Below are positions 50,780-58,266 of a stretch of DNA of 59,443 nt, piece by piece; within the stretch, counting starts at the first letter, position 1, and each line of letters begins with the position of its first letter. Position numbers and translations under genes: made by a program. The stretch spans positions 1 through 59,443 of the forward strand of contig JACTMP010000051.1 of the NCBI GenBank assembly GCA_014584575.1. Reading direction: 5' to 3'. The stretch is from Chloroflexota bacterium (GTDB lineage Bacteria; Chloroflexota; Anaerolineae; Promineifilales; Promineifilaceae). Below the pieces are notes generated by a model. That model saw only the letters and a list, made by a program, of their open reading frames with translations, was not told the DNA's origin and ran no database searches.

Positions 50780-51259
50780 CTACGCCCGGTGAATAATAGC
50801 GCAGGTGTAATCACCGTTGAGCCAGGCAAGTTGAAACTCTTCATGCGGGATGGCTTGTTGTGTATGGGGAGAAGCCGGGTCCAGAACCAGCACACTGGTT
50901 TCATCGAGGCCAATGACAACCACTGCATGATTGGTGGCTCTTGACCAGTAGTGAAGTTCGGCCGTATCTATGAAAACAATTACAGGTTCAGCTGCTTGTA
51001 GATAAGTTTCAGCCAGAATATCTAAGGTCGCTTCACGGTAAGTGACACTCACTCCCAGACGAGATAAATTTGTGATGTTGCGGCGCGGAGCGCCTACAGG
51101 GCCAATTTGTAGGGTTTTGAGGAGTTGGGGGTAGGGTACAGGGTGGCCGATATATGCCAGGGACATGGCAGCGCAGGCCGCCAGACAATCCGATTCACCT
51201 TCTTGCCTAAGGTGTGGTACTGGCAATGGTGGAATAATAGGCAGCTTTCTGCTCGGCAT
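50780..51259 (-). CDS. C39-like cysteine peptidase domain protein
   Basis: 159 aa. RQEGESDCLAACAAM holds the oxyanion Gln19 and active Cys25; NHAVVVIG holds the His and VLVLDPAS the Asp, the order of the papain-like C39 family. No signal peptide or membrane part, so probably cytoplasmic. It overlaps the upstream gene by 53 bp if ATG 51259 is used; a later start would have to be a GTG or TTG, because the next ATG is past the catalytic Cys. Not obviously linked to a bacteriocin exporter. Confidence 0.8.
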   Translation of the reverse strand: MPSRKLPIIPPLPVPHLRQEGESDCLAACAAMSLAYIGHPVPYPQLLKTLQIGPVGAPRRNITNLSRLGVSVTYREATLDILAETYLQAAEPVIVFIDTAELHYWSRATNHAVVVIGLDETSVLVLDPASPHTQQAIPHEEFQLAWLNGDYTCAIIHRA

Positions 51260-51569
51260 TTTCTTGAATTTGATGGGTCAATTCCGGTGTAACGGCTAAT
51301 TCACCAGTTTCGACATCCACATCTATCTGCCCGACTGTACCAACCACACCATGTCCAGGTAGCGCCAGTTCCACCGGTACACGCCAGACTATGCGCTCCT
51401 TGACAACTAATGTTGGCTCACCACTTCGCAAAAGATAAGCAATTTCGCCAGCTACATACCGCCCCACTAACCGACGGGCAGCTTCGGCTGAATAATGTAT
51501 GTGGCCGGAAATCTGAATAGTGAATTGCACCTCCCCAAACCGGGGAATTTGTTCCACACTTGCTTCCAT
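51207..51569 (-). CDS. Hypothetical protein
   Basis: 120 aa, starting MEASVEQIPRFGEVQF, alpha/beta in appearance (LVVKERIVWRVPVEL; DVDVETGELAV) with no family known to me. It overlaps the C39 peptidase gene, so the two are probably translated together. Possible regulator or substrate of the peptidase. Confidence 0.6.
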   Translation of the reverse strand: MEASVEQIPRFGEVQFTIQISGHIHYSAEAARRLVGRYVAGEIAYLLRSGEPTLVVKERIVWRVPVELALPGHGVVGTVGQIDVDVETGELAVTPELTHQIQENAEQKAAYYSTIASTTP

Positions 51570-51710
51570 AAGGTTTCTCCTGACAGCGCATTCTAGCACA
51601 TCTCAGGCAAGTTCGGGTAAATTGTCAACTGTTCCGATTTTGTTACTGTTTTTTTTATCCTTATCGTCCGTCGTGGCAGTAAACGGCCAATAACGGCGAT
51701 ATTGGTTTTG

Positions 51711-53318
51711 TTACGGCCGTAAAAAACCAAGCGGCATTGACGGCAAACAGCCCGCTGTTGGTTCTTTGTTGGGGTCGGCTAGAAAAGCGGCGACCAGGTC
51801 TACACCACAGGAGTGGTTAAAGGTGACGGCATGGGACACGCCAATGAAGGTAAAGAGAAAGCTGTTGGGCAGGTGTGCGGCGGCAGTTTCGGCATACGCT
51901 GGCGGCGTGACGGGATCATAATCGCCGACCAGCAGCAGGGTAGGCACATCGCTGATTACCGGCTCATTCTCCTTTGGCGGGGCAGGTGCTATTTGCCAGG
52001 CGGCGCAGATTTTCAGGGTATTGGCTGCGTCCCCGGCAAATGTGCGCCCCAACTGTGGCGGCAGGGTTTCGCTGCCCGCGGCGATCTCGGCTTCGGTTGT
52101 GAAAGGGGCTTCCTCGAAGCACTGCACCGAATAGCTCATCCCTTCACTGCCAAAATCGGCATCATGCAGTCTGTCGCTCATATACTCTGCCAATCTACTA
52201 CTGTAACCATTTTCAATTTGGCGCAGCATCTGCGGCAGGGCGCTAATCAGTTGGCGGTTATACATCATCCTGAAAACGATCGCGATCAACGTATCACCGT
52301 TCACGGGAACCCGGTAATTGGCCAGATTCACATGGTCGGAGACCGTCACAGTCAGCGGTTCGGCATTCAGGGCATCCACCAACTGATAAAAGCGTGTTTC
52401 CAGGTTGGGGTAAGCGGCATTGCAGGCAGCATCAGCGGCACAGCGGGCAAAAAGCAGGCTAAAAGCGCGCTGAGCGTTGGCGCCCGCTGCGGCATAAGCG
52501 TCCACCTGGGGTGGATAAACGGAATCGAGAGTGACGCTGCGAATGGCGCCGGTGTAGCCGAAATCACGCACGGCCGTTAACGCCAGCCGCGTCCCATAGG
52601 AAACCCCCAGTAAATTCCAGCTTTCGTAGCCCAAGGCCTGGCGCAGGTCATCCAGGTCGGCGGCGCTGGCGGCGCTGTTGTAGGCAGCCAGGTTGACGCC
52701 GTCAGCGATCAGCCGCTCGCGGCAGGCCATAACGGCGGCCATGACCATCGCCTGCTGCTCATCCGCGTCTAACGGCCGTTCGATATTCGCCAACTGCGCC
52801 TCCGGTAGTTCCGGGCAATTCAGCGAGGGTTCGCTGTAACCGACGCCGCGCTGATCAAAAATGATCAGGTCGCGCTGGTGCAAGATGTCTTGAAATTGAG
52901 CTACCAATAAGGAGGTCTGGTCCAGCGCGTGCCCTCCCGGCCCACCGGCAAGGTAGACAACGGGGTCAGGCTGCGGCGTGGGGCTGTCGCTGGCGACAAT
53001 GGCTACCGGCAGGCGGATGGTGCGCTGCGGGTTAGCCCGGTCTTCGGGCACGGTCAGGTAGCCGCAGCGAATACTCACATTTTCCGGCATGGCAATCGGG
53101 CAGTCGGCCGGCGTGAAGCGGGGGGTGTAGGCCGGGGTCGTGGTGGGGGTAGGAAGTGGCTGGGTGGGAAATGGCTGGCTGGTAGGCGGCAGCGGTGTGG
53201 GCGGCACGGCCGTGTTGCCAGGCGTCGTCGGTGGTGTGTTACAGGCAGCCAGGCTGACGATAAGTACCAAGAGCAACAGCAACGGCCGTTGCCAACGCCA
53301 AATCCATTGGTTGCGCAT
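51711..53318 (-). CDS. Lipoprotein alpha/beta-hydrolase (proline iminopeptidase/TAP-like)
   Basis: 535 aa. Lipoprotein signal with lipobox SLAAC, then a Pro/Thr linker. YLAGGPGG is the oxyanion region, GVSYGT holds the nucleophile Ser, LLLVGDYDPVTPP the Asp and GVSHAVTFNHSC the His. Cys pairs suit an exported enzyme. Family members trim N-terminal residues from peptides. A copy of ACGGCCGT overlaps the stop codon region (about 51715). Confidence 0.88.
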   Translation of the reverse strand: MRNQWIWRWQRPLLLLLVLIVSLAACNTPPTTPGNTAVPPTPLPPTSQPFPTQPLPTPTTTPAYTPRFTPADCPIAMPENVSIRCGYLTVPEDRANPQRTIRLPVAIVASDSPTPQPDPVVYLAGGPGGHALDQTSLLVAQFQDILHQRDLIIFDQRGVGYSEPSLNCPELPEAQLANIERPLDADEQQAMVMAAVMACRERLIADGVNLAAYNSAASAADLDDLRQALGYESWNLLGVSYGTRLALTAVRDFGYTGAIRSVTLDSVYPPQVDAYAAAGANAQRAFSLLFARCAADAACNAAYPNLETRFYQLVDALNAEPLTVTVSDHVNLANYRVPVNGDTLIAIVFRMMYNRQLISALPQMLRQIENGYSSRLAEYMSDRLHDADFGSEGMSYSVQCFEEAPFTTEAEIAAGSETLPPQLGRTFAGDAANTLKICAAWQIAPAPPKENEPVISDVPTLLLVGDYDPVTPPAYAETAAAHLPNSFLFTFIGVSHAVTFNHSCGVDLVAAFLADPNKEPTAGCLPSMPLGFLRP

Positions 53319-53397
53319 CTTGATACTCACTCTCAATCTCACCGCTCCGCAGCCGTAGAGATTGTCTTCTCAAGCAGAACCAGTAGATCAAAGCGGA

Positions 53398-53442
53398 GTT
53401 CGCATCCTCAGATGCGAACCGGGGGCATCTGAGGATGCCCCC
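53398..53442. repeat. Two adjacent GCATC..GATGC hairpins
   Basis: GTTCGCATC-ctca-GATGCGAAC (53398-53419) and GGGGGCATC-tgag-GATGCCCCC (53421-53442), perfect 9-bp arms. The shared core GCATCTGAGGATGC appears in both orientations and at 18846-18859. Confidence 0.85.
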
Positions 53443-53457
53443 TCCTCCCATTGCGAT

Positions 53458-54384
53458 CTACTGAGAGTAGCGCCTTAAAACCCGCAGCGCCCGCAGCGTA
53501 TTCCAACGGCTGGGTTGGCCGGGGGTCTCCATGTCGAAATGGACCTGGCCGGGATGTCTGGCCTGCAACGGCCAGGCGCCGTCCTTGCGCTGTTTTTGCT
53601 GCAAAACATCCAGCGCATCCTTCATCCGGGGGTCATACGCTGCCCCCACACTCTGAAAATAATCCAGGGCGCGCAGGATGTCATAAAACCAACGCGACGG
53701 GTACGAAAGCAGCAGAAAACGCGGGTTTATCACCTCACCGGTGTGGTCAGAGCGGAACAGCCTGTGCCGCAGGATGAATTCCTGCGCCTGGCGCGCCATG
53801 TCGCCCAAGTCGGCGGCGCGATAGGCATAGCCATTCGCCAGGTACGCGCCAATCCCCTCCAGCACCGAGATTGTTGAGTGCAGCGAACTGTGGACGGCCC
53901 CGTGCTGGTTGGATTCGCAGTTGAAGCCGCCATCAGGCATCTGCACCCCAATCAAGAAATCCACAATAGATTGGAGTCGCTCGGCCGGGACGCGGAAATA
54001 GGCGGCGTAATTCAGAAACATGCCATTGACGCAAACATCGCTGTTTTTGATGGTCTTACCGGGGTTGACGCCGCCATCGGCTTCTTTATGATTGTCCAGA
54101 ATGTGGCTGATGCTCTCCCGAATTTGCAGATTGTCAGGCGCCAAGCAAAGATGCCGCAAATCAAGCAGTGTGTAATGGGTTGAAATCCATTTGGGCTGGT
54201 AGAACCCCCGCCCCCAGTGGCCTTCTGGTTGGCGGGCGCGCAGGAATTGTGCGCCCCAGCCTTCCGTGGCAATGCGCGCCCGCAAATCCGGGCGCTCTTC
54301 GTCTAGCAGATCACGGTAAACCTGGTACTGAATAGAGACATCACCTTCCAGCAGCCAGTTGATAAGGATGGGGGTGGGCATCAT
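53458..54384 (-). CDS. Prenyltransferase/terpenoid-cyclase-like toroid protein
   Basis: 308 aa composed of repeated helical hairpins with DGGF/DGAW-type motifs (EADGGVNPG, MPDGGFNCESNQHGAVHSS, RKDGAWPLQ), typical of the alpha/alpha toroid fold of squalene cyclases and prenyltransferase beta subunits. Catalytic DxDD is not seen. The enzyme role is uncertain. GGAGG ribosome site before the ATG. Confidence 0.7.
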   Translation of the reverse strand: MMPTPILINWLLEGDVSIQYQVYRDLLDEERPDLRARIATEGWGAQFLRARQPEGHWGRGFYQPKWISTHYTLLDLRHLCLAPDNLQIRESISHILDNHKEADGGVNPGKTIKNSDVCVNGMFLNYAAYFRVPAERLQSIVDFLIGVQMPDGGFNCESNQHGAVHSSLHSTISVLEGIGAYLANGYAYRAADLGDMARQAQEFILRHRLFRSDHTGEVINPRFLLLSYPSRWFYDILRALDYFQSVGAAYDPRMKDALDVLQQKQRKDGAWPLQARHPGQVHFDMETPGQPSRWNTLRALRVLRRYSQ

Positions 54385-54588
54385 AGCATTTCCTCCGCTT
54401 CCAGCACCTCACCAAACAAAACACAGCTAACCCTACGCATATCTCTGGCAAAGGTTTCGTGTTTTTTTTCACAAATTCTGGTGATGTGGCTGTTGGCCGG
54501 TGGTCGGTATTCGGTGAATTATGCCCCTTCTCCTGCTCGCCAGACCATCCACTTTTCCTCCGGTCTTATGGGGTTTTTTAGGCGCCCC

Positions 54589-54619
54589 TTGACTCTCCCC
54601 AAAGGGCAGGCTGTATACT
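54589..54619 (+). promoter_or_regulatory. MerR-type promoter with 19-bp spacer
   Basis: TTGACT (54589-54594), a 19-bp spacer holding a weak CTCCCC/GGGCAGG dyad and TATACT (54614-54619). The long spacer is the hallmark of promoters untwisted by MerR proteins. The ATG at 54626 is six bases after the -10, so the message is predicted to be leaderless and autoregulated. Confidence 0.7.
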
Positions 54620-54625
54620 CCTGGC

Positions 54626-55444
54626 ATGAGTAAGCCCAAACACCTGATGCGAATAGGCCAATTCGCAGACGCCTCTCTTCTCTCCATCAAAGCCCTTCGT
54701 CTGTATGACCGACTGGGTATCTTGCAGCCAGCCTACCTGGACCCGGAAACGGGGTACCGGCATTACCAGCCTGATCAACTGGAGACAGCGCGGTTCATTC
54801 GTACCTTGCGGCAGATGGACGTACCGCTGGCGTTGGTGCGGGAGTTGGTGACGGCGGATAGAGATACGGCCGTGTCTCTATTGACCCAATATTGGCGGGC
54901 TTACGAAGCGCGCGTTTTACTTGTCCGGCGGACAACGAATGAGTTAATTGCCCAACTACAAAACGAGGTGAAACAAATGACAATGGAAGTTGAAGTAAAA
55001 GAATTGAGTGTGCAGCAGATTGCCAGCATCAGTAAACATATCACCGTGGCGGAATTAGATGCCACTATTCGGGACAGCCTGGCGGCCTTAGGCCAGTTTG
55101 TGGAAACACAGCATGGTCAAACGGCCGGAGAACCTTTCGGCATTTATCATGGCCCGATTAACGAGACAGAAAACGGCCCCATTGAGGTTTGCTGGCCGGT
55201 GAATGGCAAAGTCACGGCCGTAGGCGACATTGTGGTCAAAGAACTGCCCGCCACCAAAGCGGCCAGCGTCACCGTGCGCAATGAGATGTGTGACTTCCCC
55301 CATATCCTCAAAGCGTATGATGCGGCGTATGATTGGATTCAGGCCAATGGGTATGAAATGGCCGATTCGCCCCGCGAAGTGTGGTGGACTGCTCCTGGCC
55401 CCGATGCAAAAATGGAAATTGTCTGGCCGTTCCGGGAACGGTAA
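54626..55444 (+). CDS. MerR family regulator with GyrI-like effector domain
   Basis: 272 aa. MRIGQFADASLLSIKALRLYDRLGIL is the MerR helix-turn-helix, followed by a coiled coil. Residues about 120-270 are a GyrI-like small-molecule-binding domain (MEVEVKELSVQQIASI, WWTAPG). BltR/TipA-like layout. It lies in front of a MerR-type promoter of its own. Confidence 0.9.
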   Translation: MSKPKHLMRIGQFADASLLSIKALRLYDRLGILQPAYLDPETGYRHYQPDQLETARFIRTLRQMDVPLALVRELVTADRDTAVSLLTQYWRAYEARVLLVRRTTNELIAQLQNEVKQMTMEVEVKELSVQQIASISKHITVAELDATIRDSLAALGQFVETQHGQTAGEPFGIYHGPINETENGPIEVCWPVNGKVTAVGDIVVKELPATKAASVTVRNEMCDFPHILKAYDAAYDWIQANGYEMADSPREVWWTAPGPDAKMEIVWPFRER

Positions 55445-55488
55445 ACAGAGAGGGGTGGGCCGCCGGGAGGCCGCTCACCCCTCTCTAT

Positions 55489-56694
55489 TCATTCTCCTGC
55501 CCGCCGCACCATGAAACGCTCTTCCGGCCGCCAGAGAGAGAATGCGCCGGTGCCGAACAACAAAATGAGGATGGTGCAGGTCACGGCCAGGATGATCCCT
55601 TCGTTTTCTCCCTGTGTCAGCAACGTAAACCCCAACGGAAACAGCAGTGGCAGCGTCATCAGCCGCCCCATGATGCCCAGACTGACCAGCACGGCCGTGA
55701 CCACCCCCACCACCAGCCAAAACTGTGCCCACAGCGCGGGAGAGGGCAGCCCCCAGGTGGTGAATAAGGCCGTCCATTGCCCCGTGTCGAAATTTATGTA
55801 AACATAACTAAGAGAAATAAGCAGGATCAGGCGCAAAATGGGGGGCAGGTACACGGCCGTGACCACATACACCCGCCGCTGCCATTGTTGGTACACGGCC
55901 GTGTCCGGATCAAGCCAGCCAATCGTCACCAGCCAATCCCGCAAAAAGCTGGCCGACGTGGCCAGGGCAAACAACGTCCCGGCAATCGCCGCCCCCACGG
56001 CGGGCACAATCGGCCACAGCACCACGCTCATAAAGGCCATTTGGAACCCGGCAAAGATGCGGCGGTGCCAGCTAAACGGCAGGGCATAGGCCGGCAGCCC
56101 CCGTTTCTGCCGCAGCCACAGGCCAAAAACAAACAAATACCGCGCCAGGCCAATGGGCAAATACCAGGTGGGGAGCTGCCCATACCACACCGCCAGCAGC
56201 GTCACCACCACCAGTCCCAGGCCGTCAAACTCCATGTCCAGCCGTTCACCCAGGCGGGTGGCGTGGTTGGTAATGCGCGCGGCATAACCGTCCAGATAGT
56301 CGGCTACGTCAGCGATGGTGTAAAGGATGGCGGGCAGCCAGCCGATCCAGCCGCCGGGCCAGGGCGAGAGCAAAAAACCGGCGACCAGGCTGATCATCAG
56401 TCCACGCAGCAGCGTCAGCCGGTTGCCCCAACCAAAACGGGGCAGCAATTCCGTTTCCCCCGGCCGATGATTTTCCGGCAAATGTCGCCACACGACCCAG
56501 AGCGAATAAGCGGCGGTCACGGCCGTCAGCCCCAACCACCGTTCCGCGCAGCAAGGCCACACCCCCCGCCACAGCAGGTAGAAAACGAGGATGGTGAAGA
56601 GGGACACGGCCGTGACCACCCCCCACCGCCTCTTCAATTTCCCAATCTCCAATCTCCCAATCGCCAATCTCTTAATCTCCAGTTTATAACGCAC
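55489..56694 (-). CDS. CDP-alcohol phosphatidyltransferase family membrane protein
   Basis: About 401 aa with several membrane segments. DYLDGYAARITNHATRLGERLDMEFDG fits the CDP-OH motif D-x2-DG-x2-AR-x8-G-x3-D-x3-D exactly. A long C-terminal membrane part is additional. The start is unsure: the frame begins with GTG 56694 and codes through an AATCTCC repeat (56637-56681); a GTG near residue 26 after the repeat may be the real start. Makes or modifies a phospholipid. Confidence 0.85.
   Translation of the reverse strand: MRYKLEIKRLAIGRLEIGKLKRRWGVVTAVSLFTILVFYLLWRGVWPCCAERWLGLTAVTAAYSLWVVWRHLPENHRPGETELLPRFGWGNRLTLLRGLMISLVAGFLLSPWPGGWIGWLPAILYTIADVADYLDGYAARITNHATRLGERLDMEFDGLGLVVVTLLAVWYGQLPTWYLPIGLARYLFVFGLWLRQKRGLPAYALPFSWHRRIFAGFQMAFMSVVLWPIVPAVGAAIAGTLFALATSASFLRDWLVTIGWLDPDTAVYQQWQRRVYVVTAVYLPPILRLILLISLSYVYINFDTGQWTALFTTWGLPSPALWAQFWLVVGVVTAVLVSLGIMGRLMTLPLLFPLGFTLLTQGENEGIILAVTCTILILLFGTGAFSLWRPEERFMVRRAGE
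56637..56681. repeat. AATCTCC heptamer tract at the start of the CDP-alcohol gene
   Basis: Five or so units AATCTCC/AATCTCCC/AATCGCC/AATCTCT. Either translated as an N-terminal Ile/Arg-rich segment or part of the untranslated leader. Confidence 0.8.
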
Positions 56695-56703
56695 TGCGTC
56701 GTA

Positions 56704-56732
56704 TTGCCTGCCCCACCCTTACTCGTTATAAT
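56704..56732 (+). promoter_or_regulatory. Sigma-70-like promoter before the zinc-ribbon membrane protein gene
   Basis: TTGCCT (56704-56709), 17-bp spacer, TATAAT (56727-56732). The leader of about 140 bases contains the inverted repeat at 56780-56841. Confidence 0.6.
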
Positions 56733-56779
56733 TTGCACAATCTGAGTATGCACTCAATTTTTGTGTTTGCCCACTGTAC

Positions 56780-56841
56780 GGGCGAGGCAGTTGGGAAACG
56801 ACCGATTCTGCGAGAGATGTTCAACCCCAACTGCCTCGCCC
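56780..56841. repeat. Inverted repeat GAGGCAGTTGG family, copy 2
   Basis: GGGCGAGGCAGTTGG (56780-56794) and CCAACTGCCTCGCCC (56827-56841), perfect 15-bp arms around a 32-base loop. Same arms as 5941-5994 but the loop differs. Confidence 0.85.
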
Positions 56842-56875
56842 CAACCTGAACACACAAACACCTGAACACAAGTTT

Positions 56876-57388
56876 ATGGCTCAAGTCAAAATCAAAGTCC
56901 GCCCCAAAGAAATTGTCGAGTTCCCCGGCATTTGTGTACATTGTGGGCAGCCGGCGCCCCACACCATGACCATTCGCAAACGGCTGAGCCGGGTCACGCG
57001 GCTGATTGATGTGCCCGTCTGCGCCGATTGTGCGGCCCAACTGCGCCGTCGCTCGATGGAAGAGGAGCGGTTGACCAAACTGAAATATGTGGTGGGCAGT
57101 GCGGCTTTTTTGGTGACGTTGTTTGCCGTTTTTATCGTCTTGCCGCCGGGGTTGGCTACGGCCGTGCGCCTTTTAGCCGGTGTGATGGTGGGTGGGGTGG
57201 TCACGGCCGTCATCTTCGCCATCTTCCGCCGCCAGATACAGCACGTTTACCTGCCGGAGAAAAAAGCGGTTTTGCAATCGGCCCGCATCGAAAATTTCTC
57301 CTGGCGCGCCACCACCTTTGCTTTTGAAAATGAAGAATTCGCGCAGCGATTTGTGGCAATGAATGAGTCGCTTTTAATGGAAATCTGA
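56876..57388 (+). CDS. Zinc-ribbon-like membrane protein
   Basis: 170 aa. CVHCGQPAP and CADC give a CxxC...CxxC zinc ribbon in the first 45 residues, then two membrane segments (SAAFLVTLFAVFIVLPPG, LLAGVMVGGVVTAVIFAIF) and a cytoplasmic tail. Function unknown. The TGA stop touches the following AATCTCC hairpin. Confidence 0.72.
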   Translation: MAQVKIKVRPKEIVEFPGICVHCGQPAPHTMTIRKRLSRVTRLIDVPVCADCAAQLRRRSMEEERLTKLKYVVGSAAFLVTLFAVFIVLPPGLATAVRLLAGVMVGGVVTAVIFAIFRRQIQHVYLPEKKAVLQSARIENFSWRATTFAFENEEFAQRFVAMNESLLMEI

Positions 57389-57442
57389 GATTGGAGATTA
57401 GAGATTGGAGATTGCCCAATCTCCAATCTCTAATCTCCAATC
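57387..57442. repeat. Perfect AATCTCC-type hairpin before etfB
   Basis: Left arm 57389-57414 and right arm 57417-57442 are perfect 26-bp inverted repeats of AATCTCC-type units with a two-base loop. Its arms read into the etfB leader. Confidence 0.95.
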
Positions 57443-57465
57443 CCCACTATTTTGGAGGAACATAC

Positions 57466-58266
57466 ATGAAAGTAGTAGTCTGCATCAAACAAACGCCCAG
57501 CACCACGGCCGTACTCACCGTAGACGCGGGCGGCAATGTCACCTGGGATGATCCCGGCGGCAAGCCCAACGTTCTCAACCCCTGGGACGAATACGCTGTG
57601 GAAGAGGGTATTCGCCTCAAGGAAAACCATGGGGCGACGGACGTGATTGTCCTTACCGCCGGGTCAGAGGAGAGCCAGGAAGCGCTCAAAACCAGCCTGG
57701 CCATGGGCTGCACGGAAGCGATCCTGGTTTCCGACGCCACCTTTAGTGGCAGCGACACCACCGGCACCGCCCGCATCCTGGCGGCAGCCATCAACAAAGT
57801 GGGCGGCGTGGATATTGCCGTTTTTGGCAAGCAGGCCATTGACGGCGACACCGGCCTGACCCCCATGCAGGTGGCTCGCAAACTGGGCTGGACGCCGCTC
57901 ACCTACGTCTCTGCCATCAAAGAAGTGGGCGGCGGCAAAATCACGGTGGAACGGCTGCTGGACGATGGCAAAGAGACGGTCACGGCCAATCTGCCTGTCA
58001 TTATCAGCGTGGTCAAGGAGATCAACGAGCCGCGTTATCCCTCGCTGATGGGCATCCGCAAAGCCAGCCGCGCCGAAATCCCCACCTGGAGTGCGGGAGA
58101 TGTGGCCGTAGCCGGTGGCGCCGGGGCCGCCGCCAGCAAGGTGAATTGGAGCAAAATCTATGCCATCCCGCCGCGGGTGGGCAGCGTGCAAATGATTACG
58201 GCCGACAGCGTCGAAGAACAGGCGCGCCTCCTGGCCGACAAACTGTTTGAGGAGAAGGTGATATGA
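57466..58266 (+). CDS. etfB: Electron transfer flavoprotein beta subunit
   Basis: 266 aa. MKVVVCIKQTPSTTAVLTVDAGG, LNPWDEYAVEEGIRLKE and VFGKQAIDGDTGLTPMQVARKLG are the conserved blocks of EtfB. GGAGG lies seven bases before ATG 57466; the longer frame crosses the repeat. Overlaps etfA by ATGA. With EtfA it carries electrons from acyl-CoA dehydrogenases (one at 5999-7147) to the quinone pool. Confidence 0.95.
   Translation: MKVVVCIKQTPSTTAVLTVDAGGNVTWDDPGGKPNVLNPWDEYAVEEGIRLKENHGATDVIVLTAGSEESQEALKTSLAMGCTEAILVSDATFSGSDTTGTARILAAAINKVGGVDIAVFGKQAIDGDTGLTPMQVARKLGWTPLTYVSAIKEVGGGKITVERLLDDGKETVTANLPVIISVVKEINEPRYPSLMGIRKASRAEIPTWSAGDVAVAGGAGAAASKVNWSKIYAIPPRVGSVQMITADSVEEQARLLADKLFEEKVI

Noticed and set aside
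57391..57465. N-terminal extension of etfB
   Set aside because: Encoded by the AATCTCC hairpin. GGAGG seven bases before ATG 57466 and the conserved MKVVVCIKQ start settle the choice.
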